A DNA stretch of 64,000 nt from Castanea sativa (taxonomy: Eukaryota > Streptophyta > Magnoliopsida > Fagales > Fagaceae): assembly GCF_040712315.1 (NCBI RefSeq), contig NC_134013.1:12621001-12685000 (forward strand). Reading direction: 5' to 3'. The notes under the pieces were generated by a model. It searched no databases, had not been told where the DNA came from, and saw nothing but the letters and a program-made list of their open reading frames with translations. Of the stretch, positions 43,176 to 55,060 are shown one piece after another (the stretch's first letter is position 1; every line of letters begins with the position of its first letter). A program made the position numbers and the translations under genes.

Positions 43176-44233
43176 TGGTATTGGCCAACCATTCATGATA
43201 AAACACTTCTTTTTGATAGGCCAAGAATGTATTGACCCCTTGTGATAAATTAATTGATTAATTAGCCAAGTTAATTAATTAATCCAATTAACATGCAAAA
43301 CGCGTGGTGGCACAAACAAATCACCAAATAACTAAATGTAGCAAAAATAAAATTTGACACGGGTGATTTGTTTACGAATGGGGAAAACCACCGAGGCAAA
43401 ACCCTACTGGGTAAATTTAAGGTCACCACTCCCAAGAATCCATTATTATCAAAACAAGCGGTTATAAGTAAAGGAATCTCAGTACCTTATACCAATCTAC
43501 AATTAAACCCTTATCCCAATACCCAATTGGACTTGTTCTGTAGTGACAATCTCTCCTTTTAATGCACGGCTCCCAGTATATGACTAACTAACAAATGCGC
43601 GGATTTCAGTACGCAACTTAATCACCAACTTGAAAAATATGTTGGCTGCAAAGTTCTTCTGTTCATTAACATGATGAAGATTACGAAACTCCTTGGTCAC
43701 AAAATCCAACGGCGTACAAATGCAGTAACTTCTCAAGAGAAAGATGAACTAGGGCAAATTCTGTCTTCAGTCACAATTTGCATGAACAAAACTTTACTCT
43801 ACACTTGTGCAACTCTGCAACTGTGCCACATTTGACGGCTCTTAAAATAATCCTTATATATGTTTAAGGTTGTGAGAAAAGAAAGCCTAAACACATACGG
43901 ATTGGCATGGAATTAGAACTGAAAATCTGATTTTCATAAATCTCGATTGATAGCTTATCTATCGAGAAACTATTAAGCAACGAGCTAAAACTGCCTTTTA
44001 AACCTTGATAGATTCTATTTATTAAGCTAGCTGTCGAGCTTTAAAATCTAGAACTTCCTCATTTAATTCTTGGACAGATTTGCATAGCTTTAACACTTGA
44101 ACTTGAACCCTTGTTCCTTGAAGTATTAAACACATCCTAAATCTACCCAACTACAAGTAAAGTGCATTTTGTCAAAGGATTAATCAATTCTAAATGACAT
44201 ATGTTCTTAACATGAATCACATATGTCCTAACA
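43176..44233 (-). repeat. 5' LTR of the Copia-type element
   Basis: It is the partner of 37561-38611. It ends at ...GTCCTAACA, directly against the truncated RT of the second Tat element. Confidence 0.8.
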
Positions 44234-46594
44234 CTTTTATTGCTCACACTCGTTTAAGCTTGGTCACCTCCTCCTTAATAGCGTCAGAATGCTCTTTAGA
44301 AGAGTGCAGAGGTGGCTGCTTCTTCAAAGTGACAGATAGATTAACATCTAAGTGATGACAAATAAAACCTGGATCCACTCCAAGAGCTTCATAAGCACTC
44401 TATGCAAACACATCAACATTCCTCTTGAGAAAGACAATCAGTTCTTCCTTCTCTCAAGGAGGTAATTGAATTCCCACCTGGAAAACCTTCTCTTCTTCAT
44501 CATCAATGACAATTTTTTCTAACACTTCACACTTGCCCCTTCTACGGCTACTTCCAAGAACAAATCTATCTTCTTTGATTGCTACAAACTCTTTTCTGCA
44601 GGGGTCGAGGACTCTCCTCTAGTTTGACACTTAATTGCGTCCACCAAACACTGCCTGGCCATAGATTGACTCCCGATCAGCTCCTCGACTTGATCCCCTG
44701 ATGGATACTTCACCTTTAAGTGTAAGGTGGAAAAGACAGCCCCTATAGGATGAAGCCAAAGTCTTGCCACAATAGCAATGTAGGGGGAATAAGCATCTAC
44801 CACAATGAAGTCCACCTCCACGACTTCTAATCCTGTCTGAACAGATAACCTGATTTGGCCTTTCAGGATAACTGTTTTCCCATCAAACCCTACCAAAGGG
44901 GAATCATAATAGGTCAAGTCCTCAGGTTTTAGTTTCAGTCCTTTATACAGATCAGGGTACATGATCTCTACACTGCTACCTTGATTTACCAAAACCCTTT
45001 TCACACCATACTCTCCAATCCTGAGGGTAACCACCAGGGCATCATCATGTGGTTGTAAGGTTCCCACATTATCCTCGTCCGAGTAGCTCAAAGCTGGTCG
45101 GGCTTCCACCTTACTTCTTTTAGGAGCAGGGGTTAGGTCTTCAGCAAATGACCGAGCTACAGACATCACCTTGGATGGGAGGGAACCAGTCCTACCTGGT
45201 GCAGCAAGAATAACATTAATTGTCCCCAAAGGCGGTTTTGAAAAAGCATCCCTTTGTGGTCTTGACCCTGTTTGGCCTCCTTGCCCGTTGGGTTGATACA
45301 AAAACTTTTTTAACTTCCTAATTCTAACCAGCTGCTCCAAATAATCTCGTAGGTCCTACACTCTTCTGTAGTGTGTCCTCGGTCTTGGTGGTATTGACAA
45401 TGAAGACTTTGCTTGCACTTGTTGGGGTCTTTACCCATCTTATTTGGCTACTTGAAGTATGGCTCATTCTTTATTTTCTCCAGAATTCGATGCACAAGTT
45501 CCCTGAACACAGTGCTAACTACCTGGGCAGTGGTAGATCCTGTATGCCCAATGAAATCCCTCTTGGGTCGATTGTTGTTGTACCTCTCAGACTTGAAATC
45601 CTCTTGGCCCTGGAGAACCACCTTGGCCTTACCCTTTCCTTGCTACTGGTCCTCCTCGACCCACTTATACTCATCAATACGATCCATAAGCTGGCGTACA
45701 CTCCTAGCCAGCTTTCTAGTCAGAGACTTCCTCAATCATGCTCGACAGGAAGACCGACCTTCAAAGTCCTTATCGCCACATCGTCAAAATTTCCATCTAT
45801 CTCATTGAACATCTCACAGTACCTGTCTAAGTACGTTTTTAGAGCATCCCCTCTGACATGGCCATGGACAGTAGAGAATTCAAGGGACGAAGAACCCTGC
45901 TACAAGTAACAAAACGGGCCCCAAAAGCCCTAGTAAGCTCTTGAAAGGAGTTGATTGAACCTTCCTTCAAATTTTCAAACCATTTCATCACCACCGGTCC
46001 TAGGTTGGATGGGAACACCTTGCACATTAACGCTTCATTTTTGGAGTGAATAGCTATTCTTTGATTGAAATGGCTGACATGCTCCATAGGGTCTATCATA
46101 CCATTATACATGGTAAATGTTGGCTGAGTAAACCACCAAGGAAGTTTCCTTCCCTCAATCCTTCGCGTAGATGGTGACTTAGAAATCTAGTGCAAGGCAT
46201 GGCTCATAGCGTCATTACCCAAGCCACCATGAAATGGACTTCTGCTTCTCTGCCTATAATGGTGCTCTTCATCACACGAGAAAGACTTACTTGAGGGAGT
46301 CCTTGATTTGGGCCTATAACTAGCATCATTATCCTCATCAGAGGAAGCATCTGAACTCGAGGGAATCCTTCTTCGACGCTTACGGCGTAATTTCCTCTGT
46401 AAGTGATCAATCTCTAACTGCATATTCCTGGTGCTTTCTCCCTGGGACACATGACTCCCACTTCTAGAATAACTCCTACTCGTATGAGTGGCATGTACAC
46501 TAACTTCACAGTCTCTCCTTCGCTCAAGATTAAGGAAATGATCTTGACGCTGAGACCCCACGAACTCTTCATGGTTAGGCACTGAACTCACCAT
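44234..46594 (-). pseudogene. gag, protease and RT stub of the second Tat-like element
   Basis: 46594-46187 is the gag N-terminus (MVSSVPNHEEFVGSQRQDHF..., with an Arg/Lys block and acidic Ser-rich stretch). 46111-45839 is the gag domain (HFNQRIAIHSKNEALM...MKWFENLKEGSINSFQEL). 45340-44582 covers the end of gag and the protease (RVLVNQGSSVEIMYPDLYKG, LHLKVKYPSGD, SQSMARQCLV). 44560-44234 reads the start of RT as far as KEEVTKLKRV and the GAIK position, where the Copia-type LTR cuts in. Stops break gag. As in the other Tat element, the catalytic Asp of the protease is Asn. Confidence 0.8.
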
Positions 46595-46645
46595 GGCTAT
46601 GTGACGAACTCAAGAATGTTCAGTTTCCCCACAAACGACACCAAT

Positions 46646-47353
46646 TGTAAGGGCAGGATTTGCTTGTATAGCCCAAAGGTTTAAAACGACTAAGGCCCAA
46701 AGAGCCCAAAACAATGAATTTGTAGAGAATGGACTAGAAACTGGATTTCAATGTGTTGGATAGTAATCACAATAGACTAAATGATACTTGAAAGAAAGAA
46801 CAAACAGTTTAATGCAAAGAAGATCCTCCTCGGCAAAGTCCGAGGATGGTAGTTCGTATATATTTCTTTCAACTTTAAATACTATTACAGTTCTTGAGTA
46901 TGCAATAATTTTCCTCTCTCCTTTTTTTTTGAAATATGAATGTTGATTTTCCTTTTATAGTCCAACACAAATCATCTCAATATTACACTTGGAAGGCTGA
47001 GATTGCTTTCCCAGGACTTTTGTCTCATATGGAACCTCCTAGTAAGCTTTTGCCCTGCAACGTTAGGTGTGCCACCACTGTTCATGGTCATTTCCTCATT
47101 AATGCGGCCAAGAGAGCAGTTGTCTTGCATTCAATGCGGAGAGGATGGCTTCTAAACTTTTCTCCTTTCTTCCTTTTCAAGTTTCGTGCCAAGTCGGCTC
47201 TCTATAATTTCTAATATTTTACCTCTATGCACCTCCCACAATCAATGCTTGTCCCCGATGTTTGCTATTACTTGTCCCTGAGGTCCGAGGTATATCCTCG
47301 GAAACCACCCTGGGCAGCTTATTTAAATGTAAAGAGAGATCCTCGTCCACACA
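46646..47353 (-). repeat. 5' LTR of the second Tat-like element
   Basis: It starts TGTAAGGGCAGGATTTGC and ends CGTCCACACA, followed by the duplication GTTAT. The primer-binding region (minus ATTGGTGTCGTTTGTGGGG) lies at 46627-46645. Confidence 0.85.
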
Positions 47354-47358
47354 GTTAT

Positions 47359-49045
47359 TATGCATGAAAGAGCAAATCCTACATGTGAATTCTTAATGAT
47401 GCGCACAATGATTCCCATAAGTCATTTCTCAAGAAAAAGATTGTTACATTCACTCATCTCATTTTCCATTTTTTTTACTCACCTGTTGTCAATAATATTT
47501 AGTTTTGGACAAAAACATCATTTTATATGAATGCTCTTGAATTTGATGTGATAGCAATGCATAATTTTTTTTATTTTTTATTTGAGCAATGCATAATTCT
47601 AATCTATATGTCATGTGAGAGATGCTTAAGGATGAAAATAAGATTTTATTTTATTTTTCTTATTACTTCATTTGACGCAAGTTATTGGAAGTCCAATCCT
47701 CGAGAATCATCCTTAAGACCTATATTAAAATCAGCCCAAAAGAGATTTGATGAACTGACCCTCATCATGAAAGGAGGCTAAGAGCACTCTACCATGTCCA
47801 AGGGAATGGCATGCACAATAACTCTATGTTCAGAAAGAGGGAAAGGAGGGAGCTAAAATTGCAAGTTCATCCTTAATAAAAAGGTCAAACCAAAAAATAT
47901 CAAGGAACTGAGAGCACCAGTATTCAACCCAATGGGCAAGTTCAAGCACAATTGGAACGGCAGTTACACTATCAAGAATTGTTGAAAACCCATTAAGCTT
48001 GTCTAAGCAAAATTTAGGGCTAGCTTGTTAGACTAAAAACCCATCAGGATAATCTAGGCACCAATTGGAGCTTAAAAAGTAAAATAAAAAATTGTTGGGT
48101 CGAAAACCCACTAGTATGGCATAGGGAAAAGTTAGAGCACAAGAAATGGCAATATGAGCAACTCAAGACTATCTTATCGTGAGGACTGGCAAGAGTGTAG
48201 TACCTTTAATAGGAAGAAATTTGTATAGCCCATAAACATGGATTGAATGAAAGAGCAATATGTATATAAGCCTGTAGTGCCTAAATTGAAAACCCATCAA
48301 ACAAAAAGTAAACTTGCTGGATTAAAATAACTTAATCAAAAGTTCTAGCACAAGAAATGTGTCAAAAGTGAAATAAATTTTTTTACAAAATCTCACTCTA
48401 TAATAGTTCCAATATCTGATGAAATATGCTATGTGATTTTTTTTTTAAATTTTAATTATTATATAAAAAAACTGTATGATAATTTTTTTTTGGTGTAAAA
48501 TATAAAGTAAAATGTAAAATACAAAAAATAAGATGAATAATGGACGTGGACAGGACAAATGGACTGTTTTACCAGATGTCGTTTCAAGAATTAATAATGG
48601 ACATGGACTGTTTTACTTTTATGGGAGAGAGTGAAAAATGGGGTACAATTGTACAGGCATTGGGAAGGATGTGAAACCAAGCTAGGAATAAAGAATGAGC
48701 TGTTGGAGGTGCTGAGACCTCACAGTCAGAAACAAACAGTAAAGTAATATGTGAGCTGTTGGAGGTGGTGGGATTCAGATAAAGTGCAATTGTAATCAAA
48801 GACTGAAATTAAAGATTGAAAAAGTTATTTTTAATCTCAACTATTAAATAAAATATATTAAAAGAAAGTTAAAGAATTAAAATTAAGAAATAAAAAAAGT
48901 AAAAAAAATTATGAGAGGAAATGGGTGAATTGCACCAAGTGAGTATTGCACCTGATCCAAATCCGGAGGTGGTGAGACCTCAAAGTCAGAAACAAACAGT
49001 AAAGTAATATGTCAGGGTTTCAAAAAGAACAAAGTTTCAAAAATA
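47359..49045. other. Spacer with a dispersed duplicate
   Basis: No gene is seen. A 48-bp stretch (GGAGGTG.TGAGACCTCA.AGTCAGAA...) occurs at 48705-48752 and again at 48965-49012, just ahead of the tRNA gene. Confidence 0.5.
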
Positions 49046-49117
49046 TTCCGTTGCCGGGAATCGAACCCGGGTCTCCTGGGTGAAAGCCAGATATCCTAAC
49101 CGCTGGACGACAACGGA
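49046..49117 (-). tRNA. tRNA-Glu(UUC)
   Basis: This is a 72-nt gene on the minus strand. The acceptor stem TCCGTTG pairs with CAACGGA, followed by discriminator A. The anticodon loop CTTTCAC (49086-49080) holds TTC. The T arm contains CCGGGTTCGATTCCCGG, the internal B box. No intron is present. A T run (ATTTTTG) follows directly as the Pol III terminator. The sequence is of the nuclear and not the plastid tRNA-Glu type. The cloverleaf looks intact, so the gene is probably functional. Confidence 0.95.
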
Positions 49118-50621
49118 TTTGTGATTTGTTTCCTCAAAACCTTAATTGTATTGCATACTCTATAAGCCTCCTTAATTACTTCAAAAATAATATAGGTAAG
49201 TCCTGATGCATTAATTGATGAAGGTATAAACTGGTTTTAGATGACCTGTATCTTTAACTGAACATTATAAAAACTCTCTCAAAAAAGAACTTATAAAAAC
49301 TCGTATGAATTCCTCAAGAATCCAATATGCATTCTGACACGTCAATATTTAACCATTTATTATGAATTCTGGCACATCAAGGCACAAACAATATGATTAT
49401 GAGTGATTAATTTTGATTGGTCCATAATAAGATTAATTAGAATCAATTTCATGTCAAAAATTCCATTAGTTTATGTTTTAAGACAACTAGTCACTGACCC
49501 GTGGGATGCACGAGAAACCTATTGACTATAAAAAAAAAAAATCCAACAATGAAAAAAGAATTTAAGTTCTCATTTATGCAATGTTGTTGACAGTGTCAAA
49601 CAGCCTTAATAATAAACTTATAGATCATAAAAATATCATTATTAATTAATATAGTATTGATAATGCACTTGAACTTTAATATGTTTAATATAGAACTCTT
49701 GATCTAACTTCGAAATAAATTCTACAAAATAGGAATATTTTTTTTTTAAATCAAGTTAAGAAAATAGAAAAACTATTAAATCCATGAAAGCAACCTTAGA
49801 AGAAAGTGAACAAATAACAATGCTATTTCCATTCAATGACACATATTGAGAGTATATAGGAACAATAATGATACAACTCAAACTTGTGAGCTACTATGAG
49901 TATATAAAAAATAAAAAAAACCCTTGTGTAGTAGCCTCAATTGATGGCTATTACATACTAGATCTATTTTAACTGGGTTTCAATTCAAGTGTTTATCTAA
50001 AATTTTAAAATTTTCATCAATCTTTGGATTGAATTTTTGCATAACTTGGTTAATTGTATAGTCACCCTATTTCCACCTTTAGACACCACAGTAAACACAC
50101 AGAAGGTTTTTTTTTAATTTTTTTTTTTATATTCTTTTTCAATTCACTAATCGATGAAGGTTTTGGGGTTAAGGTGAAAATTCTAAAGAAATCAACAAAT
50201 AGTCAAAGGCTTCGATTATATTGTACAGTCACACTATTTCCACCAAAGTTTTAAATTCCGTTTTAGAGGCTGTTTCGAATTAGCTATTGGAACGGAGTTT
50301 TTCGATATCGGTGTGTGCCAGTGCACCATTTCAAGATTACGCACCAGGTATATATTTAAATATATATATATATATATATATATAATAAAATTACTATTAT
50401 TTATTATTATTAAGCTAAAGTTTTTAAATTGATTTCTTCAAAAAAAAGTTTAAAAAATGATTATATATAAAATTCTAATGAAGGAACGTTCAAAATTAAA
50501 TATGCTATTATTGTAAATAAGCAAGCATAAAAGGGTATTTGTAAAACATGCAACTTTCCTGGAAACTTGTCAAAAATTCATCATTCCCAAGCACGTGACT
50601 CACTGCTCCATATCTCCTCAG
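49118..50621. other. Intergenic AT-rich DNA
   Basis: No gene or clear transposon border was found. There are short TA tracts near 50360-50384. Confidence 0.5.
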
Positions 50622-50630
50622 CCACTAACC

Positions 50631-51531
50631 TGGCTAAAATTGGGAATTAACCCAGTTTGCCAAACAATATAATTAGTAGGCACTATTACAAAACTATATT
50701 TTTTTACTAACATCTCGAGTTTAAAAGTCTCGATTTAGGGCTTATAAATCGAGCCTCAAAGACTCGATTTTAGTGTTCTGATCACGTCTGATTTGACATT
50801 TTTCCACGTGGCGTCCACTTGGAAATCGAGTTTCTAAGACTCGATTTATATCTGTAAAACATTCCTTTTCTTATTTTCCTTCTTTTTTCTACGTTTCATT
50901 TTTCTTATTATCCTTCTTTTTTTTTGTGTTTCATTTTCCTCTGTGCATTTGTTCTCTGTGCCTCTCTCCTCATTACCTCTCCATCTGCTTCTTTCTTCCT
51001 CCACGCTGATCTACACAAGCCCAGCCGCCAAAGACCCATCGCTGCCATAGACCCATCGCCACCGACTCACACTGACCCATCTTGGCCTCTCTTCTTTGTT
51101 TTCGGCGTTTGTGCTTATGTTTCGGAGTGGATTTCGGGCTAAGTTTTGGGCTGTGTTTGTGTTTTGGGCTGTGTTTGTCTTTCGGGCTGGGTTTTTGTTT
51201 CGGGCACGAGTTTCGGTTTGGGTTTGTGTTTCAGGCATGAGTTTCGGCCTTTCTCTTGTGTTTTGGGCGTGGGTTTTCAGCCTCTTGGTTTGTGTTTCAG
51301 GCGTGGTTTTTGCTAGTTGTTGTCGATCTGTGGGTTTCGGCCTCTCAATTTGTATTTCTGATCTAGGTTGTTATCAATATGCTTTTTTTTTTTATGGTTT
51401 TTCTGCTTTCTTTTTTTGTTCTTCTTCACTTGTTTTTTATGGGCATTGGTTATAGTGGCGGGTTGAGGTTGTGTAGTGATTTCTATCGTTTTGACGGTGG
51501 TTGGTTATGATCAAGTACGGCGGTGTGAGAA

Positions 51532-51572
<41 letters not shown>

Positions 51573-51842
51573 CCAATCATAATAGATGCAGGCTTAAAAC
51601 ATTTTTTGTTTTGTAAAGGGTCTTATAAATCGAGTCTTAAAGACTCGATTTCTAGGTGGATGCCACGTAGAAAAAATGCCAAATTAGATGTGATTAGAAC
51701 ACTAAAATCGAGTCTTTGAGACTCGATTTATAAGCCCTAAATCGAGTCTTTTAAACTCAAGATGTTATTAAAAAATATAGTTTTGAAACAATGCCTACTA
51801 ATTATATTGTTTGGCAAACTGGGACAATTCCCAATTTTGGCC
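50631..51842. mobile_element. Mutator-like element 3 with palindromic modules
   Basis: The ends TGGCTAAAATTGGGAATT and the complement of AATTCCCAATTTTGGCC begin inverted arms of about 200 bp. The flanks CCACTAACC (50622-50630) and CCACTACCC (51843-51851) look like a 9-bp duplication with one change. The arms contain repeated modules AAATCGAGTCTT.AGACTCGATTT, each itself a palindrome. The middle (about 50930-51500) differs in character: a CT-rich leader-like stretch, then Trp/Phe/Gly-coding low-complexity sequence. It may be captured host DNA. A GA microsatellite lies at about 51536-51570. No transposase is present. Confidence 0.7.
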
Positions 51843-51851
51843 CCACTACCC

Positions 51852-52703
51852 TTCTTCCTTTGTTATTTTTACTTTTTCATTATCACAAAACCTTTTCAAA
51901 CTCTCTCCACATCTTTTTTCACCTTCCTTTAATTTAGAGTCTTTAGCCAGAACTCTAACCTCCTCACCAAATCACAATAGTGTTGAGTACCTCATAACAA
52001 TTAGACCTACTCATTTCCCATGATCAACTAGGATCAAGTACACAGAATTGAGCAAATTAGTAAAGCTTTTTATTTTTGCCCGGAAAGAGTATTTCGGCCA
52101 AAATGCCAAAATTTCAGATTTTTTTTCCTCTTAGAAGATGTGGGTGGTTTTTGTTTGTATTGGGCTTGTGGTATAGAGGGAGATGGGAATGAAAGGAAGC
52201 AGAAAGGTCGATTGGGACAGCTGAGTGGTGGGGGAACGACAGAGAGCTATATTGGGTTTGGCTGTGAATCTGCGTTTTGGAGGAAGGAGAAAGCTATATT
52301 GGGTTTAGTTGGCAGAGCATCGTGAAAGGGAAAGGCAGAGCATCGGGTTATAGAAAAGTTTTATTACGCCTTTTATTTATTTTTATTTTTTTAAATTGTG
52401 CTAACATGAAAAATTGTGGAAACTTCATAGATCAATTTTATATATATAGATAGATAGATAATGTAATTAGGAATAATAATAAAAAATTGTGAGATAAAAA
52501 CCTAATTTTTAATTTTTAATTTTTGATTTTTTCTCTTCGAAAAAAATAGGAAAAGTTAGAGATCAATAGATAGGATCATTATGATTTTTATGAATATTTG
52601 GTGGCTTTAAAATATCTTTAAAATTTGTAATTATCCTCAAGCAAGTCAAAAAGCTGAGCAAAACCAGCCAATAAACAAGCATAAAGCCAAAATAGAGAGA
52701 TAG
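51852..52703. other. Intergenic DNA
   Basis: No recognisable gene. A short plus frame near 52140-52325 lacks family similarity. Confidence 0.4.
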
Positions 52704-52961
52704 TATGTCAACAAAATTTTTACAACATTTTCATAACAAATCACAAGTGGTTAGTTGTTATTGGTACAAATTTAAACCTAACATTAAAAGTGCGTTTGGC
52801 TCTAAATTAAAAAGCCAGCTTATAATACTATTCAGCTTATTTTTGCTACTATTCATAAGTCTCACTGCACTTTTTGGTACTATTCATGGGTCTTATTATA
52901 CTATTTCAGCTAACTTGATTTGCTGTAAAAATATTGTGAAAATATTGTGGACATATTATTT
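52704..52961. mobile_element. MITE related to 15419-15531, carrying an inner insertion
   Basis: The left end has CAACATTTTCATAACAAATCACAAGTGGTTAGTTGTTATTGG and the right end AAAAATATTGTGAAAATATTGTGG, matching the intron-4 MITE. Between them (about 52788-52920) lies a different repeat beginning AAAGTGCGTTTGGC and containing two ACTATTCAT motifs. Confidence 0.5.
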
Positions 52962-53200
52962 CTCAAATATAATCCCATAACACAAGTGTCAATCGACATC
53001 TCATCACAAAGACATGGGTGCCAATTTGAACTCATGTCCTAATTCCCACCAAATTTGAGTTTTGGCGTATTTATGAGCTCAAAACCAAATTTGAACACAT
53101 TGAGGATAAAAATAATCAAAACTTCTAGAAGAGAATACTGGAGTAAAAATTAATACATTATCCCTTTATAGAATTACAACTACCTCCCCCCCACCCCCCC

Positions 53201-53850
53201 TAGGGATGGCAATGGGGCGGGGCGGGGCCGAAGGATGGGATCTTCGTCCCCGCCCCGCATAGTTTTGTCTTGCCCCATCCCCGTTCCGCCCTGCATGACA
53301 GGGAAAACTTTCTCACCCTATCCCTGCCGCTTGGGGCCCCACAAAGCCCCTCCCCACCCCGTAAAACTCTACTTTTTGTTAATTTACCCTACAACTAGTA
53401 CAATTTTTTTAATGAAACCTATTTAATTAATAAAAATATGCTTGAAATTACAACTAAATTTATCCCATCAAATCAAATCAATTTTTAGAAAAAATCAAAT
53501 AATATATCCAAGCATTTAACAAGACAATCACAAAAAAAAAAAAACTAACTTATAGTATAACACATAACAAAATAGAGGTAGAGAACCACCTTGGGTAGAA
53601 TAAAATAAGCCAATATTGATATGTTATTTAAATAGTAGGGTTTTAGGGTATGAAAAATTTACAATTATAATTCTCAGCAACTTGGGCGGGGGCGGGGGCG
53701 GGGTGGGTCTAAAAAGTTTAAACCCATCCCCGCCCCGCCCCGTGGTGCGGGGATAAAATCTTGCCCCATCCCCGCCCCATCACCTTTGCGTGGCGGGGAA
53801 AACCCGCATGGGGCGAAGTGGGGGAGGGGCGGGGTAAAATTGCCACCCTA
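53201..53850. mobile_element. TIR element with G-rich ends, probably hAT-like
   Basis: It starts TAGGGATGGCAATGGGGCGGGG and ends in the complement of TAGGGTGGCAATTTTACCCCG. The two ends are rich in GGGGCGGGG on one side and CCCCGCCCC on the other and fold onto each other. The 8-bp flanks ACCCCCCC and CGCCCCCC may be a degraded duplication, but C-rich flanks make this weak. The AT-rich centre codes for nothing. Confidence 0.6.
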
Positions 53851-54310
53851 CGCCCCCCCCCCCTCATCATCAAATTGAAGAATTTTGATTCCATAGTTAC
53901 AATGTCTATAACTGTAGAGTTATTAAAAATTTGAGAGTAGTAAGTTGCTAAAGAAATTTTTAGATAGAAAGGTTTAGAAGTGAAGTGACATTAGGTTGCT
54001 CTCGCAACATGACTCATCTTAAGTCTATAAAAACACATTCACATACACACATTCTCACATAAAAATTTCTTCAACAAGATTGCATAAAAAAAGCTACAAA
54101 CAAAAAATATGACATTTCACAAGCCCTATGGCCACACGCATAACTATTAGAATAATATGGCCTAACATGATATTTTATGATGTCTCTATTATCAATAAAT
54201 AAATACTCAAAATTTCCTATGAAATTATGGAATATTTATATGATATAAAATTTTGGTATATTGAAATATGTCTACATGATTTAGTAGACTAAGATTATAA
54301 ATGATTTTAT
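53851..54310. other. Spacer
   Basis: AT-rich DNA with a C-run at 53852-53863. No gene is seen. Confidence 0.4.
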
Positions 54311-54550
54311 TATAGTCCTCGACTTGACCATATACATCATAATGTAGCCTATTCTTATAGGTACATTGTTGGACCATGATGGAAAGAAGCTGTAAGTTAA
54401 AATTGCTCAGACTATGAAAGGTACATTATTGGATCACGATGGTTAGTGCGTGATGTAGCCGTTATAGATACATTATAGTCCTTGACTTGACCATATCCAT
54501 CATGATGTAGCTCTTATACGTACATTGTTGGACCATGATGGTTAGTGCAT
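54311..54550. repeat. Direct repeat, about 75-bp unit
   Basis: Two copies of TATAGTCCTCGACTTGACC...GTACATTGTTGGACCATGATGG lie at 54311-54391 and 54474-54550. A third partial copy (GGTACATTATTGGATCACGATGG) lies between them. The period is about 163 bp. Confidence 0.7.
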
Positions 54551-54864
54551 AATAATCTTGGCAGTCCTTCCATAATGAGATTCATGCACATCGAGCATTG
54601 GCCTTAATAAATCTATCGTGTCATTGCCAAGAACTTGGCCTTTTATAAAAGGTGTTGTCATTATAGTGATTTTGAATATAAACAATAGATGATTCCATGC
54701 ATTAGTATGGAATTACAAAAGTAATGACATATTAATGAACTTCTTCATTAATGAATCTATTTAATGAAGTTGTTTATTAATGAATGTAACATATCTGTTA
54801 CATGAATTGTTATTACGAAAAAATGATTTTATGGTTAGTCATGTCCTTTCTAAATATTATAAAT

Positions 54865-55060
54865 ACTAGCATGTAACTCATGCAAACGCATAAATACATT
54901 TAAAATTAAACACAATTTTTGTTATAAAAATATAAATTATCAGTCGAATTATTAATAATAAAAAATAGTATGTAACACTTGCATACATATGGATGCATGT
55001 AAAATTAAAAACAATTTTTATCATAAAAATATAAATAATTAGTCAAATTATTTTTTTTAA
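54865..55060 (-). mobile_element. Helitron 3' end fragment, minus orientation, partly duplicated
   Basis: The plus strand reads ACTAGCATGTAACTCATGC, the complement of a Helitron end (GCATGAGTTACATGCTAGT) like the one at 60900-60929. The roughly 98 bp that follow are repeated once in diverged form (54868-54965 and 54966-55060), including ACAATTTTTGTTATAAAAATATAAAT. Confidence 0.5.

Larger units (their letters stand above)
37561..44233 (-). mobile_element. Copia-type LTR element without recognisable coding, inside the second Tat element
   Basis: Direct repeats of about 1.05 kb (37561-38611 and 43176-44233) are its LTRs, reading TGTTAGGACATG...AATACCA on the minus strand. Next to the left LTR is a polypurine tract (minus GATTGCCAAAGGGGGAGAT). 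Next to the right LTR a decayed primer site TGGTTGAGAGC resembles TGGTATCAGAGC. Both are Copia-style signals. The 4.5 kb between them has no readable gag or pol. The flanks (TCCAA at the left, CTTTT at the right) do not form a duplication. Confidence 0.75.
36851..47353 (-). mobile_element. Second Tat-like retrotransposon, pol replaced by a Copia-type element
   Basis: The LTRs are 36851-37559 and 46646-47353, with the 5-bp duplication GTTAT (36846-36850 and 47354-47358). gag, protease and the first part of RT remain on the minus strand (44234-46594). The rest of RT, RNase H and integrase is missing, and 37561-44233 occupies the place. A minus TATA box (TATAAAAGG, near 46950) lies in the 5' LTR. 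The element is dead. Confidence 0.85.

Noticed and set aside
45373..45909. 178-aa plus-strand ORF opposite the second gag
   Set aside because: It is also a shadow of gag on the minus strand.
49046..49117. Plastid-derived tRNA-Glu
   Set aside because: The acceptor and D-stem sequences are of the nuclear type, with a Pol III terminator behind; no plastid flanks are present.
51096..51455. 119-aa hydrophobic ORF in the Mutator-like element
   Set aside because: Low-complexity G/T-rich sequence (repeated TTTCGGGCT-like words); no start context or similarity that supports a protein.
53235..53426. 63-aa Pro/Ser-rich ORF
   Set aside because: It is translation of the C-rich terminal repeat of the element at 53201-53850.
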